Shown one piece after another: positions 46,690-57,077 of a stretch of 64,000 bases of DNA. Origin of the DNA: Calditrichota bacterium (lineage in GTDB: Bacteria > Calditrichota > Calditrichia > RBG-13-44-9 > J042); assembly GCA_013150955.1 (NCBI GenBank), contig JAADJD010000027.1:58601-122600 (forward strand), written 5' to 3'. How positions within the stretch are numbered: position 1 is the first letter of the stretch; each line of letters starts with the position of its first letter. The notes under the pieces were generated by a model, which did not search any database, was not told the origin of the DNA, and saw only the letters and a list, made by a program, of their open reading frames with translations. The position numbers and the translations under genes were made by a program.

Positions 46690-47754
46690 TTGAACGGGCA
46701 AATGAAAACTCCGGAACAGCTTTTATCGGATGAATCGTTTCTCGATTGGGTGATGGGAAGGGCCACTCCCGAAGTCCAGCATCGCTGGAATGCCTGGCTG
46801 AATGCCAGTCCGGTAAATCGCGAATTGTATCAGGAGGCGCTGGAATTGCTGCAAATGGGGCAATTCCGGTCTTCGGAGACGCCGGACGTTAACCAGGAAT
46901 GGCAACGATTGCGACAGCGGCTGACCTTTTCCCCGGCAGAAAAGACCACTCCTCGACCATCCGCTAAAATGTCACGCTATTCCCGGCGCCACTCGCGGAC
47001 CTGGCCCCTGTATGGGGTGGCGGTTCTGATGGCCCTGATTGCGCTGGCGGTCTTTCGCGTTTATCTGATTCAGAAGCAGGAAGCGTCCCGATGGACGGTC
47101 GTATCCACGCAAATTGGTGAGCGAAAGCAGATTGAATTGCCCGATGGCACCATCATTCATCTAAATGCCCGTTCAACCTTAACCTATCCAAAGCAATGGA
47201 CGGCTGATACCCCCCGGCAGGTCCAGCTGGAAGGGGAAGCGTACTTCCAGGTGGTGGCCTCGCCAGCGGGATTTCATCAAACCTTTCAGGTGCAGACCCG
47301 GGATGGGATCATTACCGTTCTGGGTACCCGATTTGATGTGTGGACCTCCGAAGCAGGTACCCGGGTGGTTCTGGAAGAGGGTCGGGTGAAAGTGCAAACC
47401 CTGGATGATCATTCCATCAGCCTGCAACTGCTTCCCGGAGAAAAAGTCGAGTTCCGAAGGGATTCGCAGCAATTGCGGGTGCAACGCACCAATGTTCGCA
47501 GTTATTTAACCTGGTGGAAGACCGAATTGCAGTTTGATCACACCCCCTTTGCTGACATTGTAGAACGTCTGGAACGTACCTACGGTGTGGACATTGTGGT
47601 GACGGAACCCGACCTGATGGATCGCACCCTGTCGGGATCGATCGAGAACACCAGTTTGCACATTATTTTGCAGGCACTTTCCCGCGTATTGCAGGCGCCG
47701 GTGCACTATCAGAAAGACCGCATTGTTTTTGGTAAACCCGAGGCCCGGTCCTGA
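46690..47754 (+). CDS. FecR-family anti-sigma factor
   Basis: A 354-residue transmembrane regulator. The cytoplasmic N-terminal part (about 1-105) would bind the sigma factor. A membrane helix is at about 114-133 (LYGVAVLMALIALAVFRVYL). The periplasmic FecR domain follows (ERKQIELPDGTIIHLNARST, then VEGEAYFQV-like LEGEAYFQVV). The C-terminal DUF4974-like domain (FADIVERLERTYGVDIVVTE) is similar to STN folds. It relays a signal from the outer-membrane receptor. TTG 46690 lies 4 bases from GGAGG; ATG 46702 is the alternative. Confidence 0.9.
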   Translation: MNGQMKTPEQLLSDESFLDWVMGRATPEVQHRWNAWLNASPVNRELYQEALELLQMGQFRSSETPDVNQEWQRLRQRLTFSPAEKTTPRPSAKMSRYSRRHSRTWPLYGVAVLMALIALAVFRVYLIQKQEASRWTVVSTQIGERKQIELPDGTIIHLNARSTLTYPKQWTADTPRQVQLEGEAYFQVVASPAGFHQTFQVQTRDGIITVLGTRFDVWTSEAGTRVVLEEGRVKVQTLDDHSISLQLLPGEKVEFRRDSQQLRVQRTNVRSYLTWWKTELQFDHTPFADIVERLERTYGVDIVVTEPDLMDRTLSGSIENTSLHIILQALSRVLQAPVHYQKDRIVFGKPEARS

Positions 47755-47798
47755 GCTACCGGACCCCGATTCAGGTTAAAACAAGGGTGTGTTTTGTC

Positions 47799-50750
47799 AT
47801 GAAGCCCTTAAAAATGATCTGGTTCTGGGTATGGATTGTACCCGGAATCCTGTTTGCTCAAAAACCCGATCCGGTGCTCATGGCCCAATCGTATCAGCAA
47901 TTGGCCCGGAGCGAAGGGCTGTTGCTGAAGGATGCACTGCTCATACTGGAAGAACTGTACAATGTACATTTCATTTATGAGGATGAATTGCTGGACAATC
48001 GAAAAACCGCTCCCATCGATCGGATCACCGGCAATTTCCATCAGGATTTGCGCAAAGTACTGGGATTGCATCCCATTCACTACATCAAGGTGGGTCGAAA
48101 AACGTACGTGTTGTATGCCAACCGAAACGTGCCAACCCGGGGACGCATGATTCGCGGCCGGGTGGTGGATGTGAACGGACGGGGTATTCCCGGGGCCGAG
48201 GTCTTCATTCAGGGAACCCAGTGGGGAGCGGCCGCCGATGAAAATGGCGACTACGTGATTCCCAGCGTGCCGGAAGGAAAATATACCCTGGTTGCCCGGT
48301 GCATGGGATACCGGACGGTCTATCGCGAAGTGCTGGTGCGAGAGAATGGCACCGTGCGGGAAGATTTTGTGCTGGACGTGGATGTGCTGAATATGGAAGA
48401 GATCGTCACGATCGCCTCCCGCAATCCGCTGACCAAGATTGAATCCAGTGTGGCCATTACCACGGCCAATAACGAACAGATCTTTGAGCGATTTCCCCAG
48501 AGCACGGCCGATTTGCTGAAGGCCATTCCGGGCTTTTACATCGAAAGCTCCGGTGGCATTAGTGGGAATAACCTGTTTCCACGCGGCATTCCCCAGGACG
48601 GTAGTTATCGTTATGTGGCATTCTATGAAGACGGTATTCCCATTTTCGAGGCACCGGAGCTTTCTTTTGCCAATATCGACATTTTCATGCGCATTGACGA
48701 AACCATTGCGGCCATGGAAGGGGTACGCGGGGGAACGGGTTCCATTTACGCCAGCAATGCTCCGGGAGGGATCATCAATTTTGTGAGTAAGACGGGTGGC
48801 GACGGACTTCAGGGGGTGACCCGGGTTACCCTGGGAACCAGAGGGTTATACCGCCTGGACTACAACATGGGGGGAGCCCTGCACCGCAATCTGCGGTTCA
48901 ACCTGGGGGGATTTGTGCGGTACGATAATGGTATCCGTCCCCCGGGGTTTATTGCCAACCGTGGTGGCCAGATCAAAGGGAACCTGACCTACCTGTTTCG
49001 TCGGGGGTATTTGCGGGCCTTTGTGAAGTATTTGAACGATCGCAATATTTTTTATCTGCCGGTCCCGCTGCAAAATCCCGACGATCCGGGCCCTCTTCCG
49101 GGATTCGATCCCAACTACGGTACCATGACCAGTGTTTATGCGGATAATGTGGTCTTTCCCACACCGACCGGTCAGGTTATCGATGGACGCATTTCGGATG
49201 GGATCCATCCCCGTGCCTTTTCTGCCGCACTGGAAAGCGTGGTGGATCTGGGAAAGGGCTGGACGGTGCAGAACGTGTTGCGATATTTTCAGGCAAAACT
49301 TCAGTTTAACGCGATATTTTCTCTGGACAATCCCTTTCCTGCAGAATTTTTTGCCGATTCCATCAAGCAGCTGTGGCGGGTGCCGGATTTTGCCCGCTGG
49401 GAATATCGCTATGCCGATACCGGAGAACCCATTCCGCTGGTACGGCGCCTGAACGGAAATGGTCTGGTGGCCCTGAATGGATGGTGGATGGTGTCCAAAC
49501 CGCTGAAAAGCATTGCCAATCGGTTAATCTTAAAAAAACCAATTAAGAACCACGCCATCAGTCTGGGAACGTATTTAAGTGCCTACGGTGCGGATGATTT
49601 CTGGTACTGGCACAACATCCTGACCGAAGTGAAGGATGCCCCCCGCCTGCTGGATCTGGTAGCGTTGAATCGACAGGGGGAAGTGATTGCCCGGGTGACC
49701 CATCAAGGATTTGAACAGTATGGTGCGTTTTACGTGAACGCACGGAGCCGGGCATTGCTGGGGGCATTTTCGCTGGTGGACGAATGGCATGTCAGTCCCC
49801 GGTTTCGCCTGGATGCCGGCCTGCGGTTGGAATATAACCGGTTTGATGGCCGGGTGGAGAATATCCGAAGCGACTTCCGTATCCCCGGAGGCCGTAGCTG
49901 GGCGGAACAAAATGTTACCTTTGGAACCGGAACCTTCCGCACGTATGGATTTACCTTTACCGAATGGGCGATCAGCATTGGGGCCAATTACAGTGTAAAC
50001 CGGTATACCGCCATTTACGGTCGGGTGAGCCGGGGATTCCGAACTCCCGATTTTGATCAGTGGCTTTTCTCCAGTCAGCGGGGGAATTCCCAGTACGTGC
50101 ATCAGTTCGAAACGGGAATCAAGCTATCCGGTTCACGATTGGCATTGTTTGGCACCCTGTTTTTCAGTCGCCTGAACAACATTCCCTTTATTGATGAATT
50201 GTTTCTCAACGGGCGCATCATTAAGCGCAGTCGTTACGCCAGCAGTACGACCATTGGAACCGAATTTGAGGTGATCTGGAAGCCATTTCGGAAGGCTCAG
50301 ATTAGCGTGATTGGCACGGTGCAGGATCCCCGTTTGCGGGATTTTAATCCCATGTTTATTGATCCTGAAAGTGGGCGGGAAATGCGGGTGTACCTGGATG
50401 GAAAACAGGTGCGTCGCATTCCCCGGGTAATCCTGGAATTGCGTCCTGCTTATGTCATGGGCCCACTAAAATTGTATGGATTCTGGCAATACATTGGCCG
50501 CCGATTTGTTGATGACGCCAACACGGCCATTTTGCCGGCCTATCATTTAATTCACGCGGGCATCATCTATCGACCCTCCCGAAAAGGTATTCAGATTGCG
50601 CTCAGCGTCAACAATCTAACCAATACCATGGGATTGACGGAGGGGAATCCCCGGGTAGACCAGGTATTTGCCAATCGGCGCGATAAAGTATTTATGGCCC
50701 GCCCGGTGTTGGGGCGGACGTTTACATTGTCGGCTGCTTACAATTTTTAA
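47799..50750 (+). CDS. TonB-dependent receptor with STN signalling domain
   Basis: A 983-residue outer-membrane receptor. The signal peptide is MKPLKMIWFWVWIVPGILFA. An STN (secretin/TonB short N-terminal) domain spans about 25-105, a carboxypeptidase-regulatory-like beta domain about 112-195 (IRGRVVDVNGRGIPGAEVFI), the plug about 205-320 (ADLLKAIPGFYIESSGG), and a 22-strand barrel the rest, ending LGRTFTLSAAYNF. STN receptors signal through a FecR partner, encoded just upstream. The ligand is unknown; downstream genes point to sugars. ATG 47799 is used; GTG 47787 is also in frame. Confidence 0.9.
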   Translation: MKPLKMIWFWVWIVPGILFAQKPDPVLMAQSYQQLARSEGLLLKDALLILEELYNVHFIYEDELLDNRKTAPIDRITGNFHQDLRKVLGLHPIHYIKVGRKTYVLYANRNVPTRGRMIRGRVVDVNGRGIPGAEVFIQGTQWGAAADENGDYVIPSVPEGKYTLVARCMGYRTVYREVLVRENGTVREDFVLDVDVLNMEEIVTIASRNPLTKIESSVAITTANNEQIFERFPQSTADLLKAIPGFYIESSGGISGNNLFPRGIPQDGSYRYVAFYEDGIPIFEAPELSFANIDIFMRIDETIAAMEGVRGGTGSIYASNAPGGIINFVSKTGGDGLQGVTRVTLGTRGLYRLDYNMGGALHRNLRFNLGGFVRYDNGIRPPGFIANRGGQIKGNLTYLFRRGYLRAFVKYLNDRNIFYLPVPLQNPDDPGPLPGFDPNYGTMTSVYADNVVFPTPTGQVIDGRISDGIHPRAFSAALESVVDLGKGWTVQNVLRYFQAKLQFNAIFSLDNPFPAEFFADSIKQLWRVPDFARWEYRYADTGEPIPLVRRLNGNGLVALNGWWMVSKPLKSIANRLILKKPIKNHAISLGTYLSAYGADDFWYWHNILTEVKDAPRLLDLVALNRQGEVIARVTHQGFEQYGAFYVNARSRALLGAFSLVDEWHVSPRFRLDAGLRLEYNRFDGRVENIRSDFRIPGGRSWAEQNVTFGTGTFRTYGFTFTEWAISIGANYSVNRYTAIYGRVSRGFRTPDFDQWLFSSQRGNSQYVHQFETGIKLSGSRLALFGTLFFSRLNNIPFIDELFLNGRIIKRSRYASSTTIGTEFEVIWKPFRKAQISVIGTVQDPRLRDFNPMFIDPESGREMRVYLDGKQVRRIPRVILELRPAYVMGPLKLYGFWQYIGRRFVDDANTAILPAYHLIHAGIIYRPSRKGIQIALSVNNLTNTMGLTEGNPRVDQVFANRRDKVFMARPVLGRTFTLSAAYNF

Positions 50751-50889
50751 AATAAAAGCTCTGGCGCCAGAGGTACCGAAGTTCAATCAAAATTACGAAA
50801 GGGGGTGAGACGGGCGTTTGCGTAATCGGTAATCGATAGCGGTAATTTTGGCATTTGCAATAAAAAAATTAAAATTCAGGAGGCCTGTT

Positions 50890-53577
50890 ATGTGGAGTGG
50901 AAAAATCAAAACCATCATCATAATGGTGTGTATGTTGTTTGCTATAAGTGCCATTGCGCAGAATACCGGAACGGTGCGTGGTGTGGTTACAGATGAACAG
51001 GGTGCACCGCTGCTGGGTGCCAACGTGTATCTGGAAGGTACCATCCACGGATCGTCCACCGATGAAGATGGAACATTCATTATTACCGATGTGCCCGCCG
51101 GCAGCTACACCATCGTGGTGGAGTATCTGGGATATCGTACCCAGAAAGAAGCCATCAACGTTACTGCTGGCGAAACCGTCACCATCAACTTCAGCATGCC
51201 ACCCGATGTGCTCAACTTTAGCGAAGTGGTGGTAACCGGTATGGTTAATCCGCGTCAGAAAATCGAATCCAGTGTGGCCATTACCACGGTCAACATCGAT
51301 GAGATTGCCCTGCGAGCGCCGCGAAACACGGCCGATTTGCTGAAGGCCATTCCAGGATTTTATGTGGAAAGTTCCGGTGGTGAAGGTGGAAACAATCTGT
51401 TTGCCCGTGGTATTCCTGCCGACGGAAGTTTCCGTTATGTGTCCCTGCAGGAAGATGGGCTCCCGGTGTTTGAAGATGGCGAGTTGATGTTCGGGAATGC
51501 CGACCTGTTCCTGCGGGTGGATGAAACCGTTGATCGGATGGAAGCGGTGCGTGGAGGAACGGCTTCCATTTTTGCCAGCAACGCCCCCGGTGGGATTATT
51601 AATTTTGTGAGCAAAACCGGTGGCAGCACCCTGAAAGGTCTGGCAAAATTTACCGTCGGTGATTACGGACTGTATCGTACCGACATCAACATCGGTGGGC
51701 CACTGGGAGAACACTGGCGATTCAATATCGGCGGGTTCTATCGGGTGGATCAGGGTATTCGTCCGCCGGGATTTACTGCCAACCGCGGTGGACAGATCAA
51801 AGGGAATTTCACCCGTTTGATGGACAAAGGATATGTGCGCTTCAATTTTAAATTCATGGATGACCGCAACATTTTCTATCTGCCCATTCCGTTAACCAAT
51901 CCCGCCAATCCCAGCGGAATCAATGGATTTGATCCCAACTACGGCACCATGACCAGCCTGGATATGAATTACCTGAGCGTGCCGACACCCAAGGGTGGCA
52001 GCTTCGAGAAGCGCCTGGACAACGGGATGCATCCGCAGATCACCGCGCTGGGTGGCGAAATATTCTACGAAGTGGGCGATGGCTGGACCCTGAAGAATAC
52101 GTTCCGCTACACGGTCATCAATGAAGAATTCAATGCTATCTTCTCCCTGGCCGACCCCATCTCTGCCACCGATTATGCCGAAAACCTGCTGAACACCGTG
52201 GGTGCTGCTCTGGGGGCAACCAAATATCAATACCGCTTTGCGCGAACTGGCAAGGTGATCAATGATCCCCAGAATCTGAATGGCAATGGATTGGTGGCCA
52301 ATGTGGGGTGGTGGAATGTGGAATTGCCCATGTCCAATTTTGCCAATCATTTGCAACTTTCCAAGAAGATCGATATGCACAATCTGACCCTGGGCTTTTA
52401 CCATACCAGCTGGAAGGTGAATTCCGTCTGGTACTGGCAGGATGTGCTGGCGGAAGTCCGGGGTGGAAAGGACGTGCAGACCCGCGCACTGGATCTGGTG
52501 TTGCTGGATGATAACGGCAATGAGGTCATTTCCGTTACCAAGAATGGGCTGAGCAAGATTGGAAGCTTCTATCAGAACTATGGTCTGGATGCTGTGACCA
52601 ACGCGGTGTATGTGAACGATGAGTTCGCATTGTCCGACAAGCTGCGCATCGATGCGGGTGTGCGATTTGAAACCGGTAAGGTGGATGGTTATGTGGAAAA
52701 TCTTGGCAGTTTCGACCTGGGTGATCCCACCACCCTTGCCGATGATGCCGTTACCTACGGGGATGGCACCTTCCGGCCGTACACCTGGGATTATACCGAA
52801 ATTGCCTGGTCACTGGGTGCCAATTTTAAGATGTCCGAACAAATGGCATTTTATGGACGCGTCAGCGATGGATTCCGCACTCCGGATGACCAGCATTTTG
52901 TCTTTTTCGAGGAAGGTTCCTATAAAGTGGAGCAGGTATTTCAATTTGAAGCCGGTGTGAAATACTCTTCGCCGCACTTTGCCTTCTTTGCCTCGCCGTT
53001 TGGCATCTTTTTCAAGAACATTCCGTTTTCCGACGAGGTGGTGGAAAATGGCCGTATTGTGCGTGCCTTCCGGTTTGCCAATAGTCAAACCCTGGGAATC
53101 GAAATGGAAGCGATCGCCAAATTTGGCAATTTCATGATCGACTTTACCGGAACGTTGCAGGATCCGAAGTACAAGGATTATCAGCTGTTCGACTACGACG
53201 ATCCCACCAAACCGCCGACGAAGATTGATTTTACCGATAATCAGGTGCGCCGTATTCCCAAGATCTTCTTTGAAATTCGGCCATCTTTCGCCATGAACAA
53301 TCTGAATGTTTTCCTGAGCCTGCGGTATTTTGGTGATCGCTATGCGGACGATGCCAACAACAACAAACTGCCGGCATGGAGCGCCATTTATGCCGGGGCA
53401 TCCTATCGCATGGGACAGTTCACCCTGTCGTTAAATGGCAGCAACCTGACCAATACCATCGGATTGACGGAAGGCAATCCACGTGCCGGTCAGGTAATTG
53501 GTGCGGTTAAGGACATTTACATGGCCCGACCCATTATGGGCCGTTCGTTCACCGCCTCGCTGACCTATGAGTTCTAA
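50890..53577 (+). CDS. TonB-dependent receptor (no STN domain), paralogue of the previous receptor
   Basis: An 895-residue outer-membrane receptor. A signal peptide ends near AISAIAQ, then a carboxypeptidase-regulatory-like domain (VRGVVTDEQGAPLLGANVYL), plug (NTADLLKAIPGFYVESSGGE) and barrel, ending MGRSFTASLTYEF. It shares many long segments with the receptor just upstream, such as IESSVAITT, SNAPGGIINFVSKTGG and GFDPNYGTMTS, so the pair is a tandem duplication in which only the first copy has STN. CAGGAGG before ATG 50890 sets the start. A terminator follows. Confidence 0.9.
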   Translation: MWSGKIKTIIIMVCMLFAISAIAQNTGTVRGVVTDEQGAPLLGANVYLEGTIHGSSTDEDGTFIITDVPAGSYTIVVEYLGYRTQKEAINVTAGETVTINFSMPPDVLNFSEVVVTGMVNPRQKIESSVAITTVNIDEIALRAPRNTADLLKAIPGFYVESSGGEGGNNLFARGIPADGSFRYVSLQEDGLPVFEDGELMFGNADLFLRVDETVDRMEAVRGGTASIFASNAPGGIINFVSKTGGSTLKGLAKFTVGDYGLYRTDINIGGPLGEHWRFNIGGFYRVDQGIRPPGFTANRGGQIKGNFTRLMDKGYVRFNFKFMDDRNIFYLPIPLTNPANPSGINGFDPNYGTMTSLDMNYLSVPTPKGGSFEKRLDNGMHPQITALGGEIFYEVGDGWTLKNTFRYTVINEEFNAIFSLADPISATDYAENLLNTVGAALGATKYQYRFARTGKVINDPQNLNGNGLVANVGWWNVELPMSNFANHLQLSKKIDMHNLTLGFYHTSWKVNSVWYWQDVLAEVRGGKDVQTRALDLVLLDDNGNEVISVTKNGLSKIGSFYQNYGLDAVTNAVYVNDEFALSDKLRIDAGVRFETGKVDGYVENLGSFDLGDPTTLADDAVTYGDGTFRPYTWDYTEIAWSLGANFKMSEQMAFYGRVSDGFRTPDDQHFVFFEEGSYKVEQVFQFEAGVKYSSPHFAFFASPFGIFFKNIPFSDEVVENGRIVRAFRFANSQTLGIEMEAIAKFGNFMIDFTGTLQDPKYKDYQLFDYDDPTKPPTKIDFTDNQVRRIPKIFFEIRPSFAMNNLNVFLSLRYFGDRYADDANNNKLPAWSAIYAGASYRMGQFTLSLNGSNLTNTIGLTEGNPRAGQVIGAVKDIYMARPIMGRSFTASLTYEF

Positions 53578-53590
53578 CGTTCCTCCAGTG

Positions 53591-53630
53591 ATGCTCCCCG
53601 TGGGTTGCAGGCCTGCGGGGAGCATTTTTG
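53591..53630 (+). terminator. Rho-independent terminator after the second TonB receptor
   Basis: ATGCTCCCCG (53591-53600) pairs with CGGGGAGCAT (53616-53625), followed by TTTTG; the loop contains GCAGGCCTGC. It separates the receptor from the symporter gene. Confidence 0.85.
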
Positions 53631-53818
53631 TCATCCCGGAAGCATGGTCGATGGAAAGTGGCGATCACGGCCATCCGGGATGTTTTTTATCCGGTACGGG
53701 CAAAAGGAAGGTAAGTTCCGGGGCAAAAAAGTGTTCCGGGCGGTAGAAAGTTAACGCCTTTTTTGGGAAATTTTCTTATCTTTATCCCTTTGCGCGAACC
53801 AAAACAGAGAGAGGACCC

Positions 53819-55402
53819 ATGCCCCAATTCCAAATTCATCCGATTGATTTTACCATTGTTGGGCTGTATGCCCTGTTTGTAGTCTGGTTAGGGTTTAAAA
53901 TTGCCCGTACCCACGAGAGTGCAGAGGATTATTTTCTGGCCGGTCGCTCCATGACCTGGCCACTGATCGGTTTTTCCCTTCTGGCATCCAATATGTCCAG
54001 TACCACCCTGGTGGGTCTGGCAGGGGATGCCTATAGCACTGGAATTTCGGTGTACAATTATGAGTGGATGGCCGCGGTTATTCTGGCTTTCTTTGCCATC
54101 TTCATTCTACCGTTTTATTTGCGATCTAATGTTTACACCATGCCGGAATTTCTGGAACGGCGCTACGATGGCCGCGCGCGATCCTATTTTTCGTTTTTAA
54201 CCCTGTTTTTAAATATTGTGGTAGACACCGCAGGTAGCCTTTATGCCGGCGCGCTGATGGTGAAGCTGGTTTTGCCGGAAGTTCCCATGTGGCAAACCAT
54301 TGCCGTCATGGCCGTACTGGCTGGCGCCTATACCATTGCCGGTGGACTGGCTGCGGTAATTTACACCGACCTGATTCAGGCCATTTTGCTGCTTATCGGA
54401 TCGGTGATAATTACGGTTGTTGCCTTTGTAAAAATTGGCAGCTGGGATAAAGTGCTGGAGGTAACACCACCGGAAATGCTCAGCCTGGTGCGTCCGCTGG
54501 ATGATCCCGCCGTGCCCTGGCTGGGACTGTTAACCGGTGTGCCGTTGCTGGGATTTTATTTCTGGTGTACCAACCAGTTTATGGTGCAGCGGGTCCTTAG
54601 TGCAAAGGACGAAAATCATGGCCGCTGGGGGGCGTTGTTTGCCGGATTACTGAAACTTCCTCCGTTATTCATCATGGTGCTTCCGGGGGCAATGGCCCGG
54701 GTGCTTTATCCGGATCTGCCCAAAGCCGATCTGGTTTATCCCACATTATTATTTGATCTCCTGCCGGTGGGAATTCTGGGGATCGTTCTGGCGGGGTTTC
54801 TGGCTGCATTAATGTCCCAGATCGACTCGACCCTCAATTCTGCGTCCACGCTGATTACCATGGATTTTGTACGTCGCTGGCGCCCGGATTTCGATAGCGA
54901 AAAGCTCATGTGGGTGGGACGGGGATTTACCGCACTGTTCATGATTCTGGCCTCCCTCTGGGCACCCTTTATTGGCAATTTTGCCAGCCTGTTCAAATAT
55001 CTCCAGCAGGTACTCTCGTACACGGTGCCACCCATAGCGGCCCTGTTTCTGGTGGGGATCTTCTGGCGACGGGCCAACGCCCAGGGTGCTTTTGCCGCTC
55101 TGATGACCGGCTTCGTACTGGGCATCGGGCTGTTCTGGGTGAACGAGTTTTCCGGCTGGATTCATCTCCATTTTCTGTATGTGGCGTTCATTCTCTTCCT
55201 GGTGGTCATGGGTGTGCTGATCCTGATTAGCCTGGTCACGCCACCCCCGCCTGCTGAAAAGGTGGACGGGTTAACCTGGACCCGGCGGTTCTATGAAGAA
55301 GAATCCCGACTGCTCGAAGGCATTCCCTGGTACAAAAACTATCGCATTCAGGCGATAGTGCTGGTGGCCGTAACGTTTGCGGTGGTGATCTGGTGGTGGT
55401 AA
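53819..55402 (+). CDS. sodium:solute symporter (SSS family)
   Basis: A 527-residue SSS/SGLT-type transporter with about 13 membrane helices. Conserved parts: EDYFLAGRSMTWPLIGFSLL near residue 37, ASNMSSTTLVGLAGDAY near 58, GGLAAVIYTDLIQAILLLIG near 175, and LAALMSQIDSTLNSASTLIT near 330. It imports a solute with sodium; many close family forms carry sugars or inositol. It lies between the TonB receptors and sugar-linked transferase genes, so a sugar is the likely cargo. Confidence 0.9.
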   Translation: MPQFQIHPIDFTIVGLYALFVVWLGFKIARTHESAEDYFLAGRSMTWPLIGFSLLASNMSSTTLVGLAGDAYSTGISVYNYEWMAAVILAFFAIFILPFYLRSNVYTMPEFLERRYDGRARSYFSFLTLFLNIVVDTAGSLYAGALMVKLVLPEVPMWQTIAVMAVLAGAYTIAGGLAAVIYTDLIQAILLLIGSVIITVVAFVKIGSWDKVLEVTPPEMLSLVRPLDDPAVPWLGLLTGVPLLGFYFWCTNQFMVQRVLSAKDENHGRWGALFAGLLKLPPLFIMVLPGAMARVLYPDLPKADLVYPTLLFDLLPVGILGIVLAGFLAALMSQIDSTLNSASTLITMDFVRRWRPDFDSEKLMWVGRGFTALFMILASLWAPFIGNFASLFKYLQQVLSYTVPPIAALFLVGIFWRRANAQGAFAALMTGFVLGIGLFWVNEFSGWIHLHFLYVAFILFLVVMGVLILISLVTPPPPAEKVDGLTWTRRFYEEESRLLEGIPWYKNYRIQAIVLVAVTFAVVIWWW

Positions 55403-55519
55403 ATCGTTTGCGTCAGATGTAAGACAGAGGGTGGGACCATCCGCTTCCCGACGGGTTAACCTGCGCCGGGTTGGACAGGTTTAATGGCCATGGGGGGAAC
55501 AGAAGACAGGAAACCACAC

Positions 55520-57016
55520 ATGCGAATTGCATTTTTTAATCCACAGGGGAATTTCGATCCCACCGATCGCGGGTGGATGGAACATCCGGATTTCGGGGGA
55601 CAGCTGGTGTATGTTAAAGAACTGGCGCTGGCCATGGCGGAAATGGGGCACCGGGTGGACATTGTTACCCGTCGTATTCAGGATCCCCGATGGCCGGAGT
55701 TTGCCGGGGATACGGACGCCTACCCCGAACAGCCCGGAGTGCGCATTTTGCGGTTTCCCTGTGGCCCCCCGCATTTTTTACCCAAGGAGCAATTGTGGCC
55801 CCATCTGCCGGAGTGGACGCAGCGCATTGTTGAATTTTACCGAAGCAGCAAGCAGGTTCCGGATTTTGTGACCGCTCATTATGCCGATGGAGGCATTGTC
55901 GCCGTTCGTTTTCGCGAGCTGACCGGAGTGCCCTTCACCTTTACCGCCCACAGCCTGGGTGCGCAGAAGATGGACAAATTCATTGCGTCGCCCCAGGAAT
56001 TTGATCAGCGGGTGGCACAGTTCCAGTTCCACCGGCGGATTGCGGCCGAACGGGTCAGTATGGCCCATGCCAGCCGGGTGGTGGTGAGCACCCGGCTGGA
56101 ACGTCAGGAGCAGTATCGCCATCGGTTGTATCGGGATGCCATTCGGGTGGACGATGATAAGAAGTTTGCCGTTATTCCGCCCGGGGTGAACCTGCGCATT
56201 TTCGGGCATCAGCAGCGGAATGAGCAGGAAGAAACAGTGCGGCGGCGAATTCTGGAACGCATCCAGCAGTGTTTACCCCCGGAACGACGAACGCTGCCAC
56301 TGGTGATTGCCTCCAGCCGTCTGGATGCCAAGAAAAATCACATCGGGCTGGTTCGTGCCTGGGCGGTCAATTCCCGCCTGCGCCAAAAAGCCAATCTCAT
56401 GATTAACGTCTCGGAGCATCCGGAACCGTTTCGGAATCCAGAGGCCGCTGCCAGTGGAGAAGCCCTGCGCATTTTACAGGCGATTCGCCAGGTGCTGGAT
56501 GAAGCCGATCTGTGGACGGCGGTGTTTTCGGTTCAATTGCGCAGTCAGCAGGAATTGGCCGCGGCGTATCGCTTCCTTTCACAGAAATTTCGGGGCATCT
56601 TTGCCTTAACCACGTTTTACGAGCCGTTTGGTCTGGCCCCTCTGGAGGCCATGGCTGCCGGGCTGCCGGTGGTGGTGACCCGAAATGGTGGCCCTTCGGA
56701 AAGCCTGAAAGATGAATCGGGAAACATGTACGGCATTCTGGTGGATCCCCATTCGCCGGAGGACATTGCCCGGGGCATTTTGACCCTGGTGGAACAGCCG
56801 GACCAGTGGCATCAATTGCAACAACGGGGGTGGCAACGCATTCAGGCAAGATATACCTGGCACAAAACGGCTCAGGGCTATTTACGGGAAATGGAGCGCA
56901 TCCACCGGGGAGAGGACGCCGCCAGGCGCGACTTCCCCGTCCCGCAGTACTTTCGGGACGGGCAGACCGAAGATGTTACACCGGAATGGCTGCGGCGCCT
57001 GTATTATGCGGAGTAG
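55520..57016 (+). CDS. GT4 glycosyltransferase, sucrose-phosphate-synthase-like
   Basis: A 498-residue retaining glycosyltransferase of family 4. The N-terminus DFGGQLVYVKELALAMAEMG and AHSLGAQKMDKF near residue 145 resemble sucrose-phosphate and mannosylfructose-phosphate synthases. The C-terminal nucleotide-sugar site has FYEPFGLAPLEAMAAGLPVV near 375. The reaction would join a sugar from an NDP-sugar to a sugar phosphate; the exact sugars cannot be read. ATG 55484 upstream is in frame, but the conserved domain begins at MRIAFFNPQGN (55520). It leads a group with a P-loop kinase, a symporter and TreT. Confidence 0.8.
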   Translation: MRIAFFNPQGNFDPTDRGWMEHPDFGGQLVYVKELALAMAEMGHRVDIVTRRIQDPRWPEFAGDTDAYPEQPGVRILRFPCGPPHFLPKEQLWPHLPEWTQRIVEFYRSSKQVPDFVTAHYADGGIVAVRFRELTGVPFTFTAHSLGAQKMDKFIASPQEFDQRVAQFQFHRRIAAERVSMAHASRVVVSTRLERQEQYRHRLYRDAIRVDDDKKFAVIPPGVNLRIFGHQQRNEQEETVRRRILERIQQCLPPERRTLPLVIASSRLDAKKNHIGLVRAWAVNSRLRQKANLMINVSEHPEPFRNPEAAASGEALRILQAIRQVLDEADLWTAVFSVQLRSQQELAAAYRFLSQKFRGIFALTTFYEPFGLAPLEAMAAGLPVVVTRNGGPSESLKDESGNMYGILVDPHSPEDIARGILTLVEQPDQWHQLQQRGWQRIQARYTWHKTAQGYLREMERIHRGEDAARRDFPVPQYFRDGQTEDVTPEWLRRLYYAE

Positions 57017-57077
57017 ACCATGGGTTCCTGGCGAATTCCCTGCGGGGATCTCTAATGGGCAAAAGAGGATGGTTCGT

